From contig CAYXVG010000045.1 of NCBI GenBank assembly GCA_964468205.1, positions 1 to 59,819 on the forward strand: 59,819 nucleotides of DNA, in the 5' to 3' direction. The notes under the pieces were generated by a model. That model did no database searches. It was not told the origin of the DNA and was given only the letters and a program-made list of their open reading frames with translations. Source of the stretch: CAWELS01 sp964468205 (lineage in GTDB: Bacteria; Acidobacteriota; Terriglobia; Bryobacterales; Bryobacteraceae). Position numbers and translations under genes: made by a program. Positions 53,113 to 59,819 of this stretch are shown here, in pieces (the first letter of the stretch is position 1; each line of letters begins with the position of its first letter).

Positions 53113-53129
53113 TGAAGAAGGATAAACCG

Positions 53130-53792
53130 ATGACCACGAGCATATTGGCAAGTACTGCCAGACTTCTGGCCGCCAGCCTCCTGCTGGCGGCTGGAAGCCT
53201 CCTCGCTCAAGACACGAAGTGGGAGTTTGGCATCGCCGCTGGCGGCAGCGTTTACGAGGAAAAGAGCTTCAATGCCCCTCCCGGTAGCGCCGAGACCGGT
53301 TTTGAGAACAGCTTCGCGGCTGGCGCTTGGTTCGCTCAGGATCTCTTCGAATACATCAGCGGCGAGATCCGGTACTTGTACGGCGAGAACGACGTCAAAC
53401 TCGCCGCCGGTGGAACCCAAATCACCTTTGGAGCGCGAACCCATTCCGTCCATTACGATATCCTGGTCCACACCTCTGGCCGAGAGGCCAAGGTTCGTCC
53501 GTTCTTTACGGCCGGTTTCGGAGCCAAAGGCTATTTCGGCACGGGATCGGAATCGGCCGCGCAACCGCTCGCCGACTACGCCCTTCTCACCAAGACCTCG
53601 GAATGGAAACCGGTGGCCACCTTCGGCGGCGGCGTCAAGATTCAAGTGTCCAATAACGTTCAGATTCGGGTGGAACTCAGAGACTATTTCTCCCAGTTTC
53701 CAAAAGAAGTAATCCTTCCCGCCCCGGGGGCGGACCTCGGCGGGTGGATCCACAACCTGGTCCCAACCATCGGGCTCGGCTTCACTTTCTGA
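53130..53792 (+). CDS. Outer-membrane beta-barrel protein, about 24 kDa
   Basis: A 220-residue protein with a signal peptide ending at SLLAQ and then alternating polar/hydrophobic strands (WEFGIAAGGSVYEE, SGEIRYLYGENDVKL, VRPFFTAGFGAKGYF) ending in GLGFTF, a typical C-terminal barrel strand with final Phe. This is an OmpA/OmpW-size barrel with no porin-specific motif. ATG 53130 follows AAGGA at eight bases; an overlapping GTG 53112 is less likely. It is coupled to the propeller gene and may form its outer-membrane partner. Ligand unknown. Confidence 0.82.
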   Translation: MTTSILASTARLLAASLLLAAGSLLAQDTKWEFGIAAGGSVYEEKSFNAPPGSAETGFENSFAAGAWFAQDLFEYISGEIRYLYGENDVKLAAGGTQITFGARTHSVHYDILVHTSGREAKVRPFFTAGFGAKGYFGTGSESAAQPLADYALLTKTSEWKPVATFGGGVKIQVSNNVQIRVELRDYFSQFPKEVILPAPGADLGGWIHNLVPTIGLGFTF

Positions 53793-53857
53793 CCTGGCAA
53801 CGCTCGTTCGTTAGACAGCCTCAACCGGGCTCATCTGCGCTGTGAATGCCACTCGCT

Positions 53858-53873
53858 GTCCGGGTAGCCGGAC
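53858..53873. terminator. Compact hairpin after the barrel gene
   Basis: GTCCGG (53858-53863), loop GTAG, CCGGAC (53868-53873), a perfect six-base stem. It lies 66 bases after the barrel stop, at the end of the long plus-strand cluster. No T-run follows, so a terminator role is only possible. Confidence 0.3.
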
Positions 53874-53947
53874 GGTGCATGCCGTTCGAGCGAAACGTTC
53901 ACCTGCAATGCAGATCGCACATCAGCGTGCTATCGTCTTTCTAAAGT

Positions 53948-54265
53948 ATGGACCCCAGGTTTACGGTCTTCAACGGATCAACCGTCGTATTTGTCGCCAT
54001 TACGGTATGGGTCTTGTCGGTCCGTATCCGCGGTGTCGTCGATAGTAACTGGCCTCTGTTCTACTACGTTGCCGTGGTCGCCTACTCTGCGGTTTTCCCC
54101 GGCTACCTCGACCCCGCCTTTGTGTACGCCGGAGTCGTTTGCGCCCTGCTCTTGCGGTTTGAGTTCATGGGCGGATTCTTCCTCAAGATTGTTCGCGTCA
54201 TTGAAATCATTGTTCTGGCTTACTACGCCTATGCCGCGATCAGCGCAATGACGTTCTTCCTATAG
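53948..54265 (+). CDS. Small three-helix membrane protein
   Basis: A 105-residue hydrophobic protein with about three to four helices (FVAITVWVLSV, YYVAVVAYSAV, FVYAGVVCALLL, IEIIVLAYYAYAAI) and few charges. It has no recognised family. No strong ribosome site precedes ATG 53948. The 3' end overlaps murA by six bases. The hydrophobic pattern supports a real gene, but the function is unknown. Confidence 0.6.
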   Translation: MDPRFTVFNGSTVVFVAITVWVLSVRIRGVVDSNWPLFYYVAVVAYSAVFPGYLDPAFVYAGVVCALLLRFEFMGGFFLKIVRVIEIIVLAYYAYAAISAMTFFL

Positions 54266-55525
54266 CTGCTCTACTCGGCGAATCCGTGCTCCCAATGTTC
54301 TGAGCTTGTCCTCGATCTGCTCGTAGCCGCGCTCGATGTGATAGATCCGGTCCACCTCGGTTTGTCCGCGGGCCACCAGCGCCGCCAGAACCAGCGATGC
54401 GCTTGCGCGGAGATCCGAGGCGATCACCTTCGCCCCCTCCAGCCTGCTCGGGCCAGCCACAATGGCTTGTCGCCCCTCAATCCGAATGTTCGCTCCCATC
54501 CGGCCGAGTTCCAACACGTGCATGAATCGGTTCTCGAAGATGGTTTCCGTGATGAACGAGATCCCTTCGGCCTGGGTCATCAGCGCCATGTACTGCGCCT
54601 GGAGATCGGTGGCGAAACCCGGATACTCCTCGGTAGTCGCATCCACGCTGTGCAGTTTTCCATGGGACTGGACCCGAATCGCGTTCGCGCCCTCCGGCTT
54701 CACGATGACGCCTGCCTTCAGCATTTTGGCGGTCAGCGCCGCGACGTGCTCGGGCACGCAGCCGGCGACGAGCAGATCGCCCCCGGTAATAGCTCCGGCG
54801 ATTAGAAAAGTTCCGGCTTCGATCCGGTCCGGAATAATCTCATGGTCCGCGCCCTTGAGTTCCGGCACGCCCTCGATGCGAATTGTCGAGGTGCCGGCGC
54901 CTTCGATACGGGCTCCCATCTTGGTCAACAATCTCGCGAGATCCGCCACCTCGGGCTCCCGGGCCGCGTTCTGCAGCACTGTTTCCCCTTTCGCCAGCAC
55001 CGCGGCCATGAGCAGATCTTCCGTGCCCGTCACCGTGATGCGGTCGAAATGGACACCCCCCCCGTGCAATCCGTTGGGCGCCGCCGCCACAATATAGCCG
55101 TGCTCCTGGTCGACCCGCGCCCCCAATTGCTCCAGGCCCGAAATGTGCAGGTTGATCGGCCGCGTTCCAATCGCGCAGCCGCCCGGCAAGGACACGCGGG
55201 CATATCCAGTCCTTGCCAGCAGCGGACCCAGGGCCAGGCTCGACGCGCGCATCGTCTTCACGATTTCATATGGGGCCTCCGGGTTCGGGATCTCGCCGGC
55301 GCAAACTGTCACCGTCCCCGCCTCCCCCGTCTCCACCTTGGCCCCCATGTGTGCGAGCAACCTCTGCATCGTCTGTATATCCCGCACGCGGGGGACGCGC
55401 TTTAGCTGCACCGGCTCCGCCGTTAGCAGGCACGCGGCCAGCGCCGGGAGGGCGGAGTTCTTCGCGCCGCTGATCCTCACTTCGCCGCACAGCGGGCGGC
55501 CACCTTCAATTACAAACTTGTCCAT
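54260..55525 (-). CDS. murA: UDP-N-acetylglucosamine 1-carboxyvinyltransferase
   Basis: First committed enzyme of peptidoglycan synthesis, adding enolpyruvate from PEP to UDP-GlcNAc. The 421 residues match the family; Lys22 (GAKNSALP) and the catalytic Cys117 in LPGGCAIGTRP are present. Because position 117 is Cys and not Asp, it should be sensitive to fosfomycin. The start lies 16 bases inside murQ, so the two are translationally linked. Arg and Asp contacts elsewhere look normal. Confidence 0.97.
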   Translation of the reverse strand: MDKFVIEGGRPLCGEVRISGAKNSALPALAACLLTAEPVQLKRVPRVRDIQTMQRLLAHMGAKVETGEAGTVTVCAGEIPNPEAPYEIVKTMRASSLALGPLLARTGYARVSLPGGCAIGTRPINLHISGLEQLGARVDQEHGYIVAAAPNGLHGGGVHFDRITVTGTEDLLMAAVLAKGETVLQNAAREPEVADLARLLTKMGARIEGAGTSTIRIEGVPELKGADHEIIPDRIEAGTFLIAGAITGGDLLVAGCVPEHVAALTAKMLKAGVIVKPEGANAIRVQSHGKLHSVDATTEEYPGFATDLQAQYMALMTQAEGISFITETIFENRFMHVLELGRMGANIRIEGRQAIVAGPSRLEGAKVIASDLRASASLVLAALVARGQTEVDRIYHIERGYEQIEDKLRTLGARIRRVEQL

Positions 55526-56412
55526 TTCTGAATCGCCTCTGAAAGACGCTGTCCAGCTTCTTCCAGCTTTCGTACCGCCTCTTCCCGTGTCGCGCCGAAC
55601 CGGGCCATCAGAACTGCCGTTTTCACATCGCCGCCGGCCTCGTCGAGCAGATTCAGCGCGCGTTCCAGCGGCGCCCCGCCGGCCGCGGACACGATGCGGC
55701 GCGCCCGCTCGCGCAACTTCGTATTCACCGGCCGCACGTTCACCATCAGGTTGCCGAACACATATCCCTGACGAATCATTGCCGCTGTGCTGAGCATGTT
55801 CAGAACCAGCTTGGTCGCGGTCCCGGCTTTCATCCGCGTCGAACCGGCGACAACTTCCGGCCCGGTCACCGGCGTTACGGCGACATCGGCCATCTCCGCC
55901 AGTTCTGAGCCCGGATTACAGCTTAGTCCGACGGTAGCCGCGCCGGCCTCGGCGGCCGCCCGGATCGCGCCGAGCACATACGGGGTGCGGCCGCTCGCGG
56001 CGATCCCAACCACGACGTCCCGCTCTGTAACACCCCGCGCCAGCAAATCGCGCACGCCAGCCTCCGGATCATCCTCGCTGGTTTCGGTCGCTCGTGCGAC
56101 CGCTTCTTCGCCGCCGGCGATAATCCCCTGAATCAAATCCGGAGCCACTTGGAATGTCGGCGGGCACTCGGCCGCGTCCAGGATCCCGAGGCGGCCGCTC
56201 GTCCCCGCCCCGATGTAGAAGAGCCGCCCTCCCTCTCGCATCCGCTCGACGATGAGATCCACCGCCCGGGCGATCGAGGGAATCACCTGCGCCACAGCGC
56301 GTGCCACCGTCTGGTCCTCGCTGTTAATGATTTGCAGGATTTCCTGGGTGCCGCGGGCGTCGATTCCCTCGGACGCTGGGTTGCCTTGCTCCGTCAACAA
56401 CTTTTCGAGCAT
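55510..56412 (-). CDS. murQ: N-acetylmuramic acid 6-phosphate etherase
   Basis: A 300-residue SIS-domain enzyme that splits MurNAc-6-phosphate into GlcNAc-6-phosphate and lactate during cell-wall recycling. The motifs GAGTSGRLGILDAAECPPTF and GSTRMKAGTATK are diagnostic. It overlaps murA downstream, a sensible link between cell-wall recycling and de novo synthesis. No anmK or murP gene is seen nearby. The start ATG 56412 is the family's expected start. Confidence 0.96.
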   Translation of the reverse strand: MLEKLLTEQGNPASEGIDARGTQEILQIINSEDQTVARAVAQVIPSIARAVDLIVERMREGGRLFYIGAGTSGRLGILDAAECPPTFQVAPDLIQGIIAGGEEAVARATETSEDDPEAGVRDLLARGVTERDVVVGIAASGRTPYVLGAIRAAAEAGAATVGLSCNPGSELAEMADVAVTPVTGPEVVAGSTRMKAGTATKLVLNMLSTAAMIRQGYVFGNLMVNVRPVNTKLRERARRIVSAAGGAPLERALNLLDEAGGDVKTAVLMARFGATREEAVRKLEEAGQRLSEAIQKWTSL

Positions 56413-56520
56413 CTCTTCAGCCCGCCTCTCCTGTCAGGAGTGCTGCTCGGATATTGCCGGTAGCGCCTTGCCCGTGGGCCGCCAGGGGAAGCCGCGCCGG
56501 CGAGCCTTTTCGGCCTCCGG

Positions 56521-57360
56521 CTACGATACGCCCGCCTTCCGCATCACTTCGGTCGTGTAGCTGAGGCCGAGCCTGGCGCCGTCTTCCGGGCGCATCGTGT
56601 TCAACCCACGGCCGAACACCTCGGGGCTGACGCCGTGCCGATAGCCGATCTGCATTAGCGCCCCGAAGAAATCTTCCCAGTCGATCGCCCCCTCGCCCGG
56701 CATCAGGCGTTCGCTGTCTTCGATCTTCTCCGGTGGCACGCCTGCCGGCGCGTCGGCCACCTGCACGTGCACAATCCTCGGCTCTCCCGCCGCGATAATG
56801 TCGTCCACCGTCCCCCCGGCGTGCCGCCAGTGCCAGCTATCCAAAAGGACGCCGACATTCGGGCCGCAATCCTCTGCCAATTCGAGCATCTCGTCCATGC
56901 GATAAATGAACTCGTGCTGGAACCGCTTTCTGAGGTGCAAAGGTCCCAAGAACTCGAGCCCGAAGCGCATTCCATGCTTCGCCAATACCGCCGCGCAGGT
57001 GCTGAAGCGGTCCTGCAGCACCTTGCGCTCTTCCGCCTTCGGCCGGTCGCTCGAAGACATCACCCAGGTGCTCATCCGTGGGCATCCGATTCCCACCGAA
57101 AATGCGCAAGCTTCCGGCAGCTTCTGCAAATCAGCCTCGAACGTGGCCTCATCCTTCCGAAAGTTGACCGGCAGGCCAACCACGGCAGGCTTCAGTTTCA
57201 GGTCATAGAGCAAGGAACGCGTCTCGTTCAGCCCCATCTTTATTGCTCCACCCAGGTTCACGTCGACTCCGGGATAGCCGACCTGGGCCGCGAGCTTGGC
57301 GAAGTCGGGCCAACTCAGCTTGCCGCCCCGCGTCAGTGTGCCGTTCAGCGCTACATACAT
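56521..57360 (-). CDS. Sugar phosphate isomerase/epimerase (TIM barrel)
   Basis: A 279-residue xylose-isomerase-like barrel. Family metal or base residues are expected in FGLEFLGP, LLDSWHW, HVQVADAP and GVSPEVFGRG. No signal peptide is present. AGGTG lies seven bases before ATG 57360. It is divergent from the ThuA gene across 167 bases, which hold a stem-loop but no clear promoter, and 108 bases separate it from murQ on the same strand. Substrate is unknown. Confidence 0.88.
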   Translation of the reverse strand: MYVALNGTLTRGGKLSWPDFAKLAAQVGYPGVDVNLGGAIKMGLNETRSLLYDLKLKPAVVGLPVNFRKDEATFEADLQKLPEACAFSVGIGCPRMSTWVMSSSDRPKAEERKVLQDRFSTCAAVLAKHGMRFGLEFLGPLHLRKRFQHEFIYRMDEMLELAEDCGPNVGVLLDSWHWRHAGGTVDDIIAAGEPRIVHVQVADAPAGVPPEKIEDSERLMPGEGAIDWEDFFGALMQIGYRHGVSPEVFGRGLNTMRPEDGARLGLSYTTEVMRKAGVS

Positions 57361-57381
57361 TCATTCACCTCGGTTTGCATG

Positions 57382-57397
57382 GGCGGGAACGCCCGCC
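57382..57397. promoter_or_regulatory. Hairpin in divergent gene spacer
   Basis: GGCGGG (57382-57387), loop AACG, CCCGCC (57392-57397), a perfect six-base stem close to the isomerase start. It could affect leader structure or be a terminator for an antisense transcript. No further element is visible. Confidence 0.25.
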
Positions 57398-57527
57398 GGC
57401 AGCCTACCATCTTAACGCGCCTTTCACGAGACCGGACCCAGCGCTGCCCGGCCGGCTCCAAGTTTCCGCCGTACCGATTGTCGCCGGCGCGGCGGAAAGA
57501 TATCATAGGCAAGTGCCATTTCCGTTA

Positions 57528-58400
57528 ATGACGTTCCTCCGGTTCACCGCCGTTTCCACTGTCTTTCTGCTCATGCCCGCGCTGGCGCCCGGCCAGGCCA
57601 TCCGCGTTCTCATCGTCGACGGTCAGAACAATCACCAGTGGCAGGAAACCACGCCTGTGCTCCGCGATATCCTCGATCAAACCGGACGATTCGTCGTGAC
57701 GGTCGCCACCAGCCCGGCCCAGGGCGAGGACATGTCCGGATTTCGGCCGCGTTTCGCTGACCATGACGTGACGCTCTCGAACTACACCGGCGACCCCTGG
57801 CCTCCCGAAACTATGGCGGATTTCGAACGCTATGTCGGTGGCGGCGGTGGCTTCGTCGTTTATCATGCGGCGGACAACGCCTTCCCGGATTGGGAGGAGT
57901 ACAACAAGATGATCGGACTTGGCGGCTGGGGTGGGCGGACCGAAGCGCACGGGCCGCGAATCTTCTGGCAGAACGGCCGGATTGAGTACGACTATAACCC
58001 CGGGAAGGCGGGCCATCACGGCAAGCGCCATCCCTTCCTTGTCGTAAACCGCAATAGCGGTCATCCCATTACCTCCGGCTTGGGCAAGGCCTGGATGCAC
58101 TCCTCCGACGAGCTATACGACTCTCTTCGCGGTCCCGCCCGCGAATTGGAGATTCTATCCACCGCCTATTCCGCACCCGCCACCGGCGGTACCGGGAAGG
58201 ACGAGCCCGTGCTTTTCACCATCCGTTATCGTAAAGGAAGAGTGTTTCATACCACTCTTGGGCACGACGCCGAGGCGATGCGGTGCGTTGGCTTTATCGC
58301 GACCCTGCAGCGCGGTGTCGAATGGGCCGCCACTGGAAAGGTGAAACAGAAACCGCCGGACGATTTTCCCGCCCCCACGCGAGTGAGCACCAGGAATTGA
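57528..58400 (+). CDS. ThuA-like secreted protein
   Basis: A 290-residue protein with a signal peptide ending near ALAPGQ and the ThuA glutamine-amidotransferase-like fold (VLIVDGQNNHQWQETTP, then GGGFVVYHAADNAFPDW and FHTTLGHD). ThuA proteins are linked to trehalose or other sugar use; the secreted form is typical of acidobacteria and planctomycetes. ATG 57528 starts the signal peptide; longer in-frame codons are rejected. The STAS gene starts two bases after its stop. The ThuA-STAS link is unexplained. Confidence 0.88.
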   Translation: MTFLRFTAVSTVFLLMPALAPGQAIRVLIVDGQNNHQWQETTPVLRDILDQTGRFVVTVATSPAQGEDMSGFRPRFADHDVTLSNYTGDPWPPETMADFERYVGGGGGFVVYHAADNAFPDWEEYNKMIGLGGWGGRTEAHGPRIFWQNGRIEYDYNPGKAGHHGKRHPFLVVNRNSGHPITSGLGKAWMHSSDELYDSLRGPARELEILSTAYSAPATGGTGKDEPVLFTIRYRKGRVFHTTLGHDAEAMRCVGFIATLQRGVEWAATGKVKQKPPDDFPAPTRVSTRN

Positions 58401-58402
58401 AC

Positions 58403-58756
58403 ATGGCAGCGCAAATGGAGATTAGCCAAAAGGAAGCCGGCCGCGGAGTTGTGGTGATCACCGTATCCGGACGGGTGATGCTTGGCGAGGAGAGCGCCAA
58501 AATCGAAGCCATGATCGAGGAACTCCTTGCCGCCGGAAAGAAACTCATCGTATTCGATGTCTCCGGCGTCGATCACATGGACTCCACCGGCATAGGCCGC
58601 TTCATCTCCAGCCTGAACAAGGTGATGCGGGCGGGAGGCAAGCTTGGCATGGCCAACGCCAGCAAGGTGGTCCGTGATGGTTTTCGCATCACGCGTCTCG
58701 ACACAGTATTCGAGTTCTACGATGATGTGGAAAGCGCCTGCCAGGGAATGAGCTAA
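58403..58756 (+). CDS. STAS-domain anti-sigma factor antagonist
   Basis: A 117-residue SpoIIAA-like protein with Ser61 in HMDSTGIGRF as likely phosphoacceptor. It is a second STAS protein, distinct from that at 37481-37825, and has no kinase or phosphatase gene beside it. It lies two bases after ThuA, with AGGA before the start. It may share the RsbW-like kinase of the distant pair, but that cannot be told from the sequence. Confidence 0.9.
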   Translation: MAAQMEISQKEAGRGVVVITVSGRVMLGEESAKIEAMIEELLAAGKKLIVFDVSGVDHMDSTGIGRFISSLNKVMRAGGKLGMANASKVVRDGFRITRLDTVFEFYDDVESACQGMS

Positions 58757-58790
58757 ACCCGGACCTGGGCTGCTTCTTGCTCTCGATGCA

Positions 58791-58822
58791 AAGAGGGGCC
58801 GGCCGTGATGCCGGTCCCTCTT
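58791..58822. terminator. Strong hairpin between converging genes
   Basis: AAGAGGGGCCGGC (58791-58803) pairs with GCCGGTCCCTCTT (58810-58822) over 13 positions with one G-U, six-base loop CGTGAT. It lies between the STAS gene and the convergent small secreted protein gene. It has flanking A/T bases at both ends and could end transcription in both directions. Confidence 0.65.
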
Positions 58823-58885
58823 CGCACGTGCCGGTCAATCGCGGCTGGAGGCGATTCCGGCCAGCTCCGAACTTCTCCGCTCCTC

Positions 58886-59287
58886 TTACTGCGTATTGTC
58901 CGGAGCCGCTGACTCAGTTGGCGCCGATTGTGTATCCGGCCCGGGGTTCACAGGGCGCCTCCAGGCCATGCCACGCCCCCAATTCCGGTCCGCGAAGCCT
59001 CCCGGCCGCCCGCGCCAGCCCGCGCTCCAGGCTGTCGTACCCATTCCTCTACCGCGCAGTCCACGCCCGGCAAACATCGGTTGCCCCGAGGGCAAAGCCT
59101 GGCCGCCGGACGCCGACATCCGGCGCCCCTGGCCCGGGTTCTGGCCGACCGGCTTATTGGTTACGTCGCAAATGCCATCTTTGTCCGCATCATTCCATGC
59201 CAATGGCGGTCCCCCGCGCCCTTGCTGCGCTGGCAGGCTCAGCGCCCCCGCCATTACTATCGCTGCCATCCAGATGATCTTTTTCAT
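58886..59287 (-). CDS. Small secreted Gly/Arg-rich protein with calcium-loop-like motif
   Basis: A 133-residue exported protein. The signal peptide ends near LSLPAQQ, followed by DADKDGICD (33-41), the spacing of an EF-hand-like calcium loop, and then a low-complexity Gly/Arg/Trp region (RGLRGRGMGTTAW). ATG 59287 has GGAGG at five bases, much better than longer in-frame starts. No family is assigned; similar DxDxDGxCD small exported proteins exist in acidobacteria. An inverted repeat lies about 80 bases upstream. Confidence 0.75.
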   Translation of the reverse strand: MKKIIWMAAIVMAGALSLPAQQGRGGPPLAWNDADKDGICDVTNKPVGQNPGQGRRMSASGGQALPSGQPMFAGRGLRGRGMGTTAWSAGWRGRPGGFADRNWGRGMAWRRPVNPGPDTQSAPTESAAPDNTQ

Positions 59288-59367
59288 GACAACCTCCACC
59301 ACATAATTGTGCAATCCGGTTGCCACTACTAAGCTCTTGTAATAAAACAAGTTTCGCCATGGAACCA

Positions 59368-59380
59368 TGCAATCATTGCA
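59368..59380. promoter_or_regulatory. Perfect inverted repeat upstream of secreted protein gene
   Basis: TGCAAT C ATTGCA, a six-base perfect inverted repeat with one-base centre, about 81 bases before the start of the secreted protein. It is in the 151-base spacer and could be an operator for a dimeric regulator. Nothing else in the spacer supports this. Confidence 0.25.
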
Positions 59381-59438
59381 AAGTGAAATGGCATGCCGCG
59401 CAGGATCTGCAGTGTGGCGTCGCGCCCTACATCTACTG

Positions 59439-59819
59439 CTAGGCGGTCCAACTCTGCTCAATTTCTTCGAGCGTCTTACCCTTTGTCTCGGGAACCGCCT
59501 TCCAGACAAAGCCGAACGTGAAGAAGCAGATCGCCGCATAGAGCCAGAAGGCCCCTGCGGCTCCGACTGCGTTCACCAGTGAGAGGAAAGTCGAGGTGAG
59601 ACCGGTGCAAGCGGTCCAGAGAGCCACTGTCGCGATGGCCATCGCCCGGCCGCGAATCCGCGTCGGGAATAACTCGGACATCACCACCCATACCGCCGGT
59701 CCCATCCCCACCGCGAAAAACGCGACATAAACCAGAATCACGCCCAGAATCGGATAGGCCGCGCCGGGACTGAGCTTGAACAGCGATCCGAGCACAACCA
59801 GCGAACAGCCCATGCCTCC
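59439..59819 (-). CDS. Sugar porter family MFS transporter (3' part, cut by window edge)
   Basis: The last 126 codons of an inner-membrane sugar transporter; the 5' part lies outside the window. The sugar-porter signatures GMGPAVWVVMSELFPTRIRG and PETKGKTLEEIE are clear, with four hydrophobic segments between and after. It should be a proton-coupled sugar symporter or facilitator. The sugar cannot be inferred. Confidence 0.93.
   Translation of the reverse strand, partial: GGMGCSLVVLGSLFKLSPGAAYPILGVILVYVAFFAVGMGPAVWVVMSELFPTRIRGRAMAIATVALWTACTGLTSTFLSLVNAVGAAGAFWLYAAICFFTFGFVWKAVPETKGKTLEEIEQSWTA

Noticed and set aside
53109..53753. A 214-codon minus-strand frame opposite the barrel gene
   Set aside because: The plus-strand frame has a signal peptide and barrel pattern; the minus frame has none.
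1..59819. tRNA, rRNA, CRISPR arrays, insertion sequences or prophage
   Set aside because: No repeat-spacer pattern, transposase, integrase, phage structural gene or RNA gene was recognised, and spacers are short.

Overview
The window looks like a GC-rich chromosome segment from an acidobacterium of the Solibacter/Bryobacter type. The clearest markers are a 1006-residue secreted protein (50092-53112) that ends in the Solibacter-type C-terminal domain (TIGR03437-like), a VWFA-related protein of the acidobacterial TIGR03436 type (1020-2180), a DUF1549/DUF1501 secreted pair, a PmoA/DUF6807-like protein, and many predicted Tat-exported sugar or sugar-acid enzymes. No tRNA, rRNA, insertion sequence, prophage or CRISPR array is visible. 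Genes are tightly packed and no gap exceeds about 270 bases. The assignment to a lineage is inference from these families, not from a marker gene.

Layout. 0-6.6 kb: rhomboid protease, VWFA-related protein, single-domain response regulator, UPF0173 metal hydrolase, an overlapping Gfo/Idh/MocA oxidoreductase plus sugar-phosphate isomerase pair, and a GT-C-like membrane protein. 6.8-9.4 kb: a histidine kinase/NtrC-type regulator pair. 9.4-13.8 kb (minus): operon of an alkaline-phosphatase-superfamily enzyme, a Tat-exported mandelate-racemase-like enzyme, a HEAT-like protein and a Crp/Fnr regulator. 13.9-16.0 kb (minus): DUF4126 membrane protein and a tetraheme four-domain cytochrome c. 16.3-22.8 kb: a translationally coupled carotenoid operon, crtE-crtI-crtB, followed by a five-helix molybdopterin oxidoreductase with an internal RR motif, a GT2 glycosyltransferase and a PlsC-like acyltransferase. 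22.7-27.4 kb (minus): DUF1501, DUF1549 and PmoA-like proteins. 27.5-29.4 kb: tatA and tatC, both carrying unusual long acidic extensions.

29.5-38.3 kb is a mixed, mostly minus-strand region: DMT transporter, PfkB kinase, ferredoxin-NADP reductase with an apparent CTG start, CbiX, a Cys-rich protein, a hydroxypyruvate-isomerase-like enzyme, dGTPase, a TPR protein, a LuxR-type regulator and a STAS/anti-sigma pair. 38.5-40.1 kb holds an amidase with a 58-residue AtzG/GatC-like partner. 40.1-53.8 kb is one long plus-strand cluster: a LuxR-type regulator, a GT-C-like membrane protein, the tight-adherence (Tad) pilus machine (tadV, cpaB, cpaC, cpaE, cpaF/tadA, tadB, tadC), a 32-residue membrane peptide, the giant propeller/TIGR03437 protein and an outer-membrane barrel. 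No Flp pilin gene is present in it. 54-59.8 kb holds murA and murQ, a TIM-barrel isomerase, ThuA and a second STAS protein, a small secreted protein with a calcium-loop-like motif, and the 3' end of a sugar-porter MFS gene cut by the window edge.

Themes. The tatAC genes lie near at least five RR-signal proteins, so export of folded cofactor enzymes is a plausible local theme. The carotenoid operon predicts a glycosylated and acylated C40 carotenoid with a molybdoenzyme of unknown role, and I consider this the most novel arrangement here. The Tad cluster with a TIGR03437 protein and a barrel suggests a surface-adhesion function. All start sites were chosen by reading Shine-Dalgarno spacing, homology of N-termini and overlaps; no search was run.
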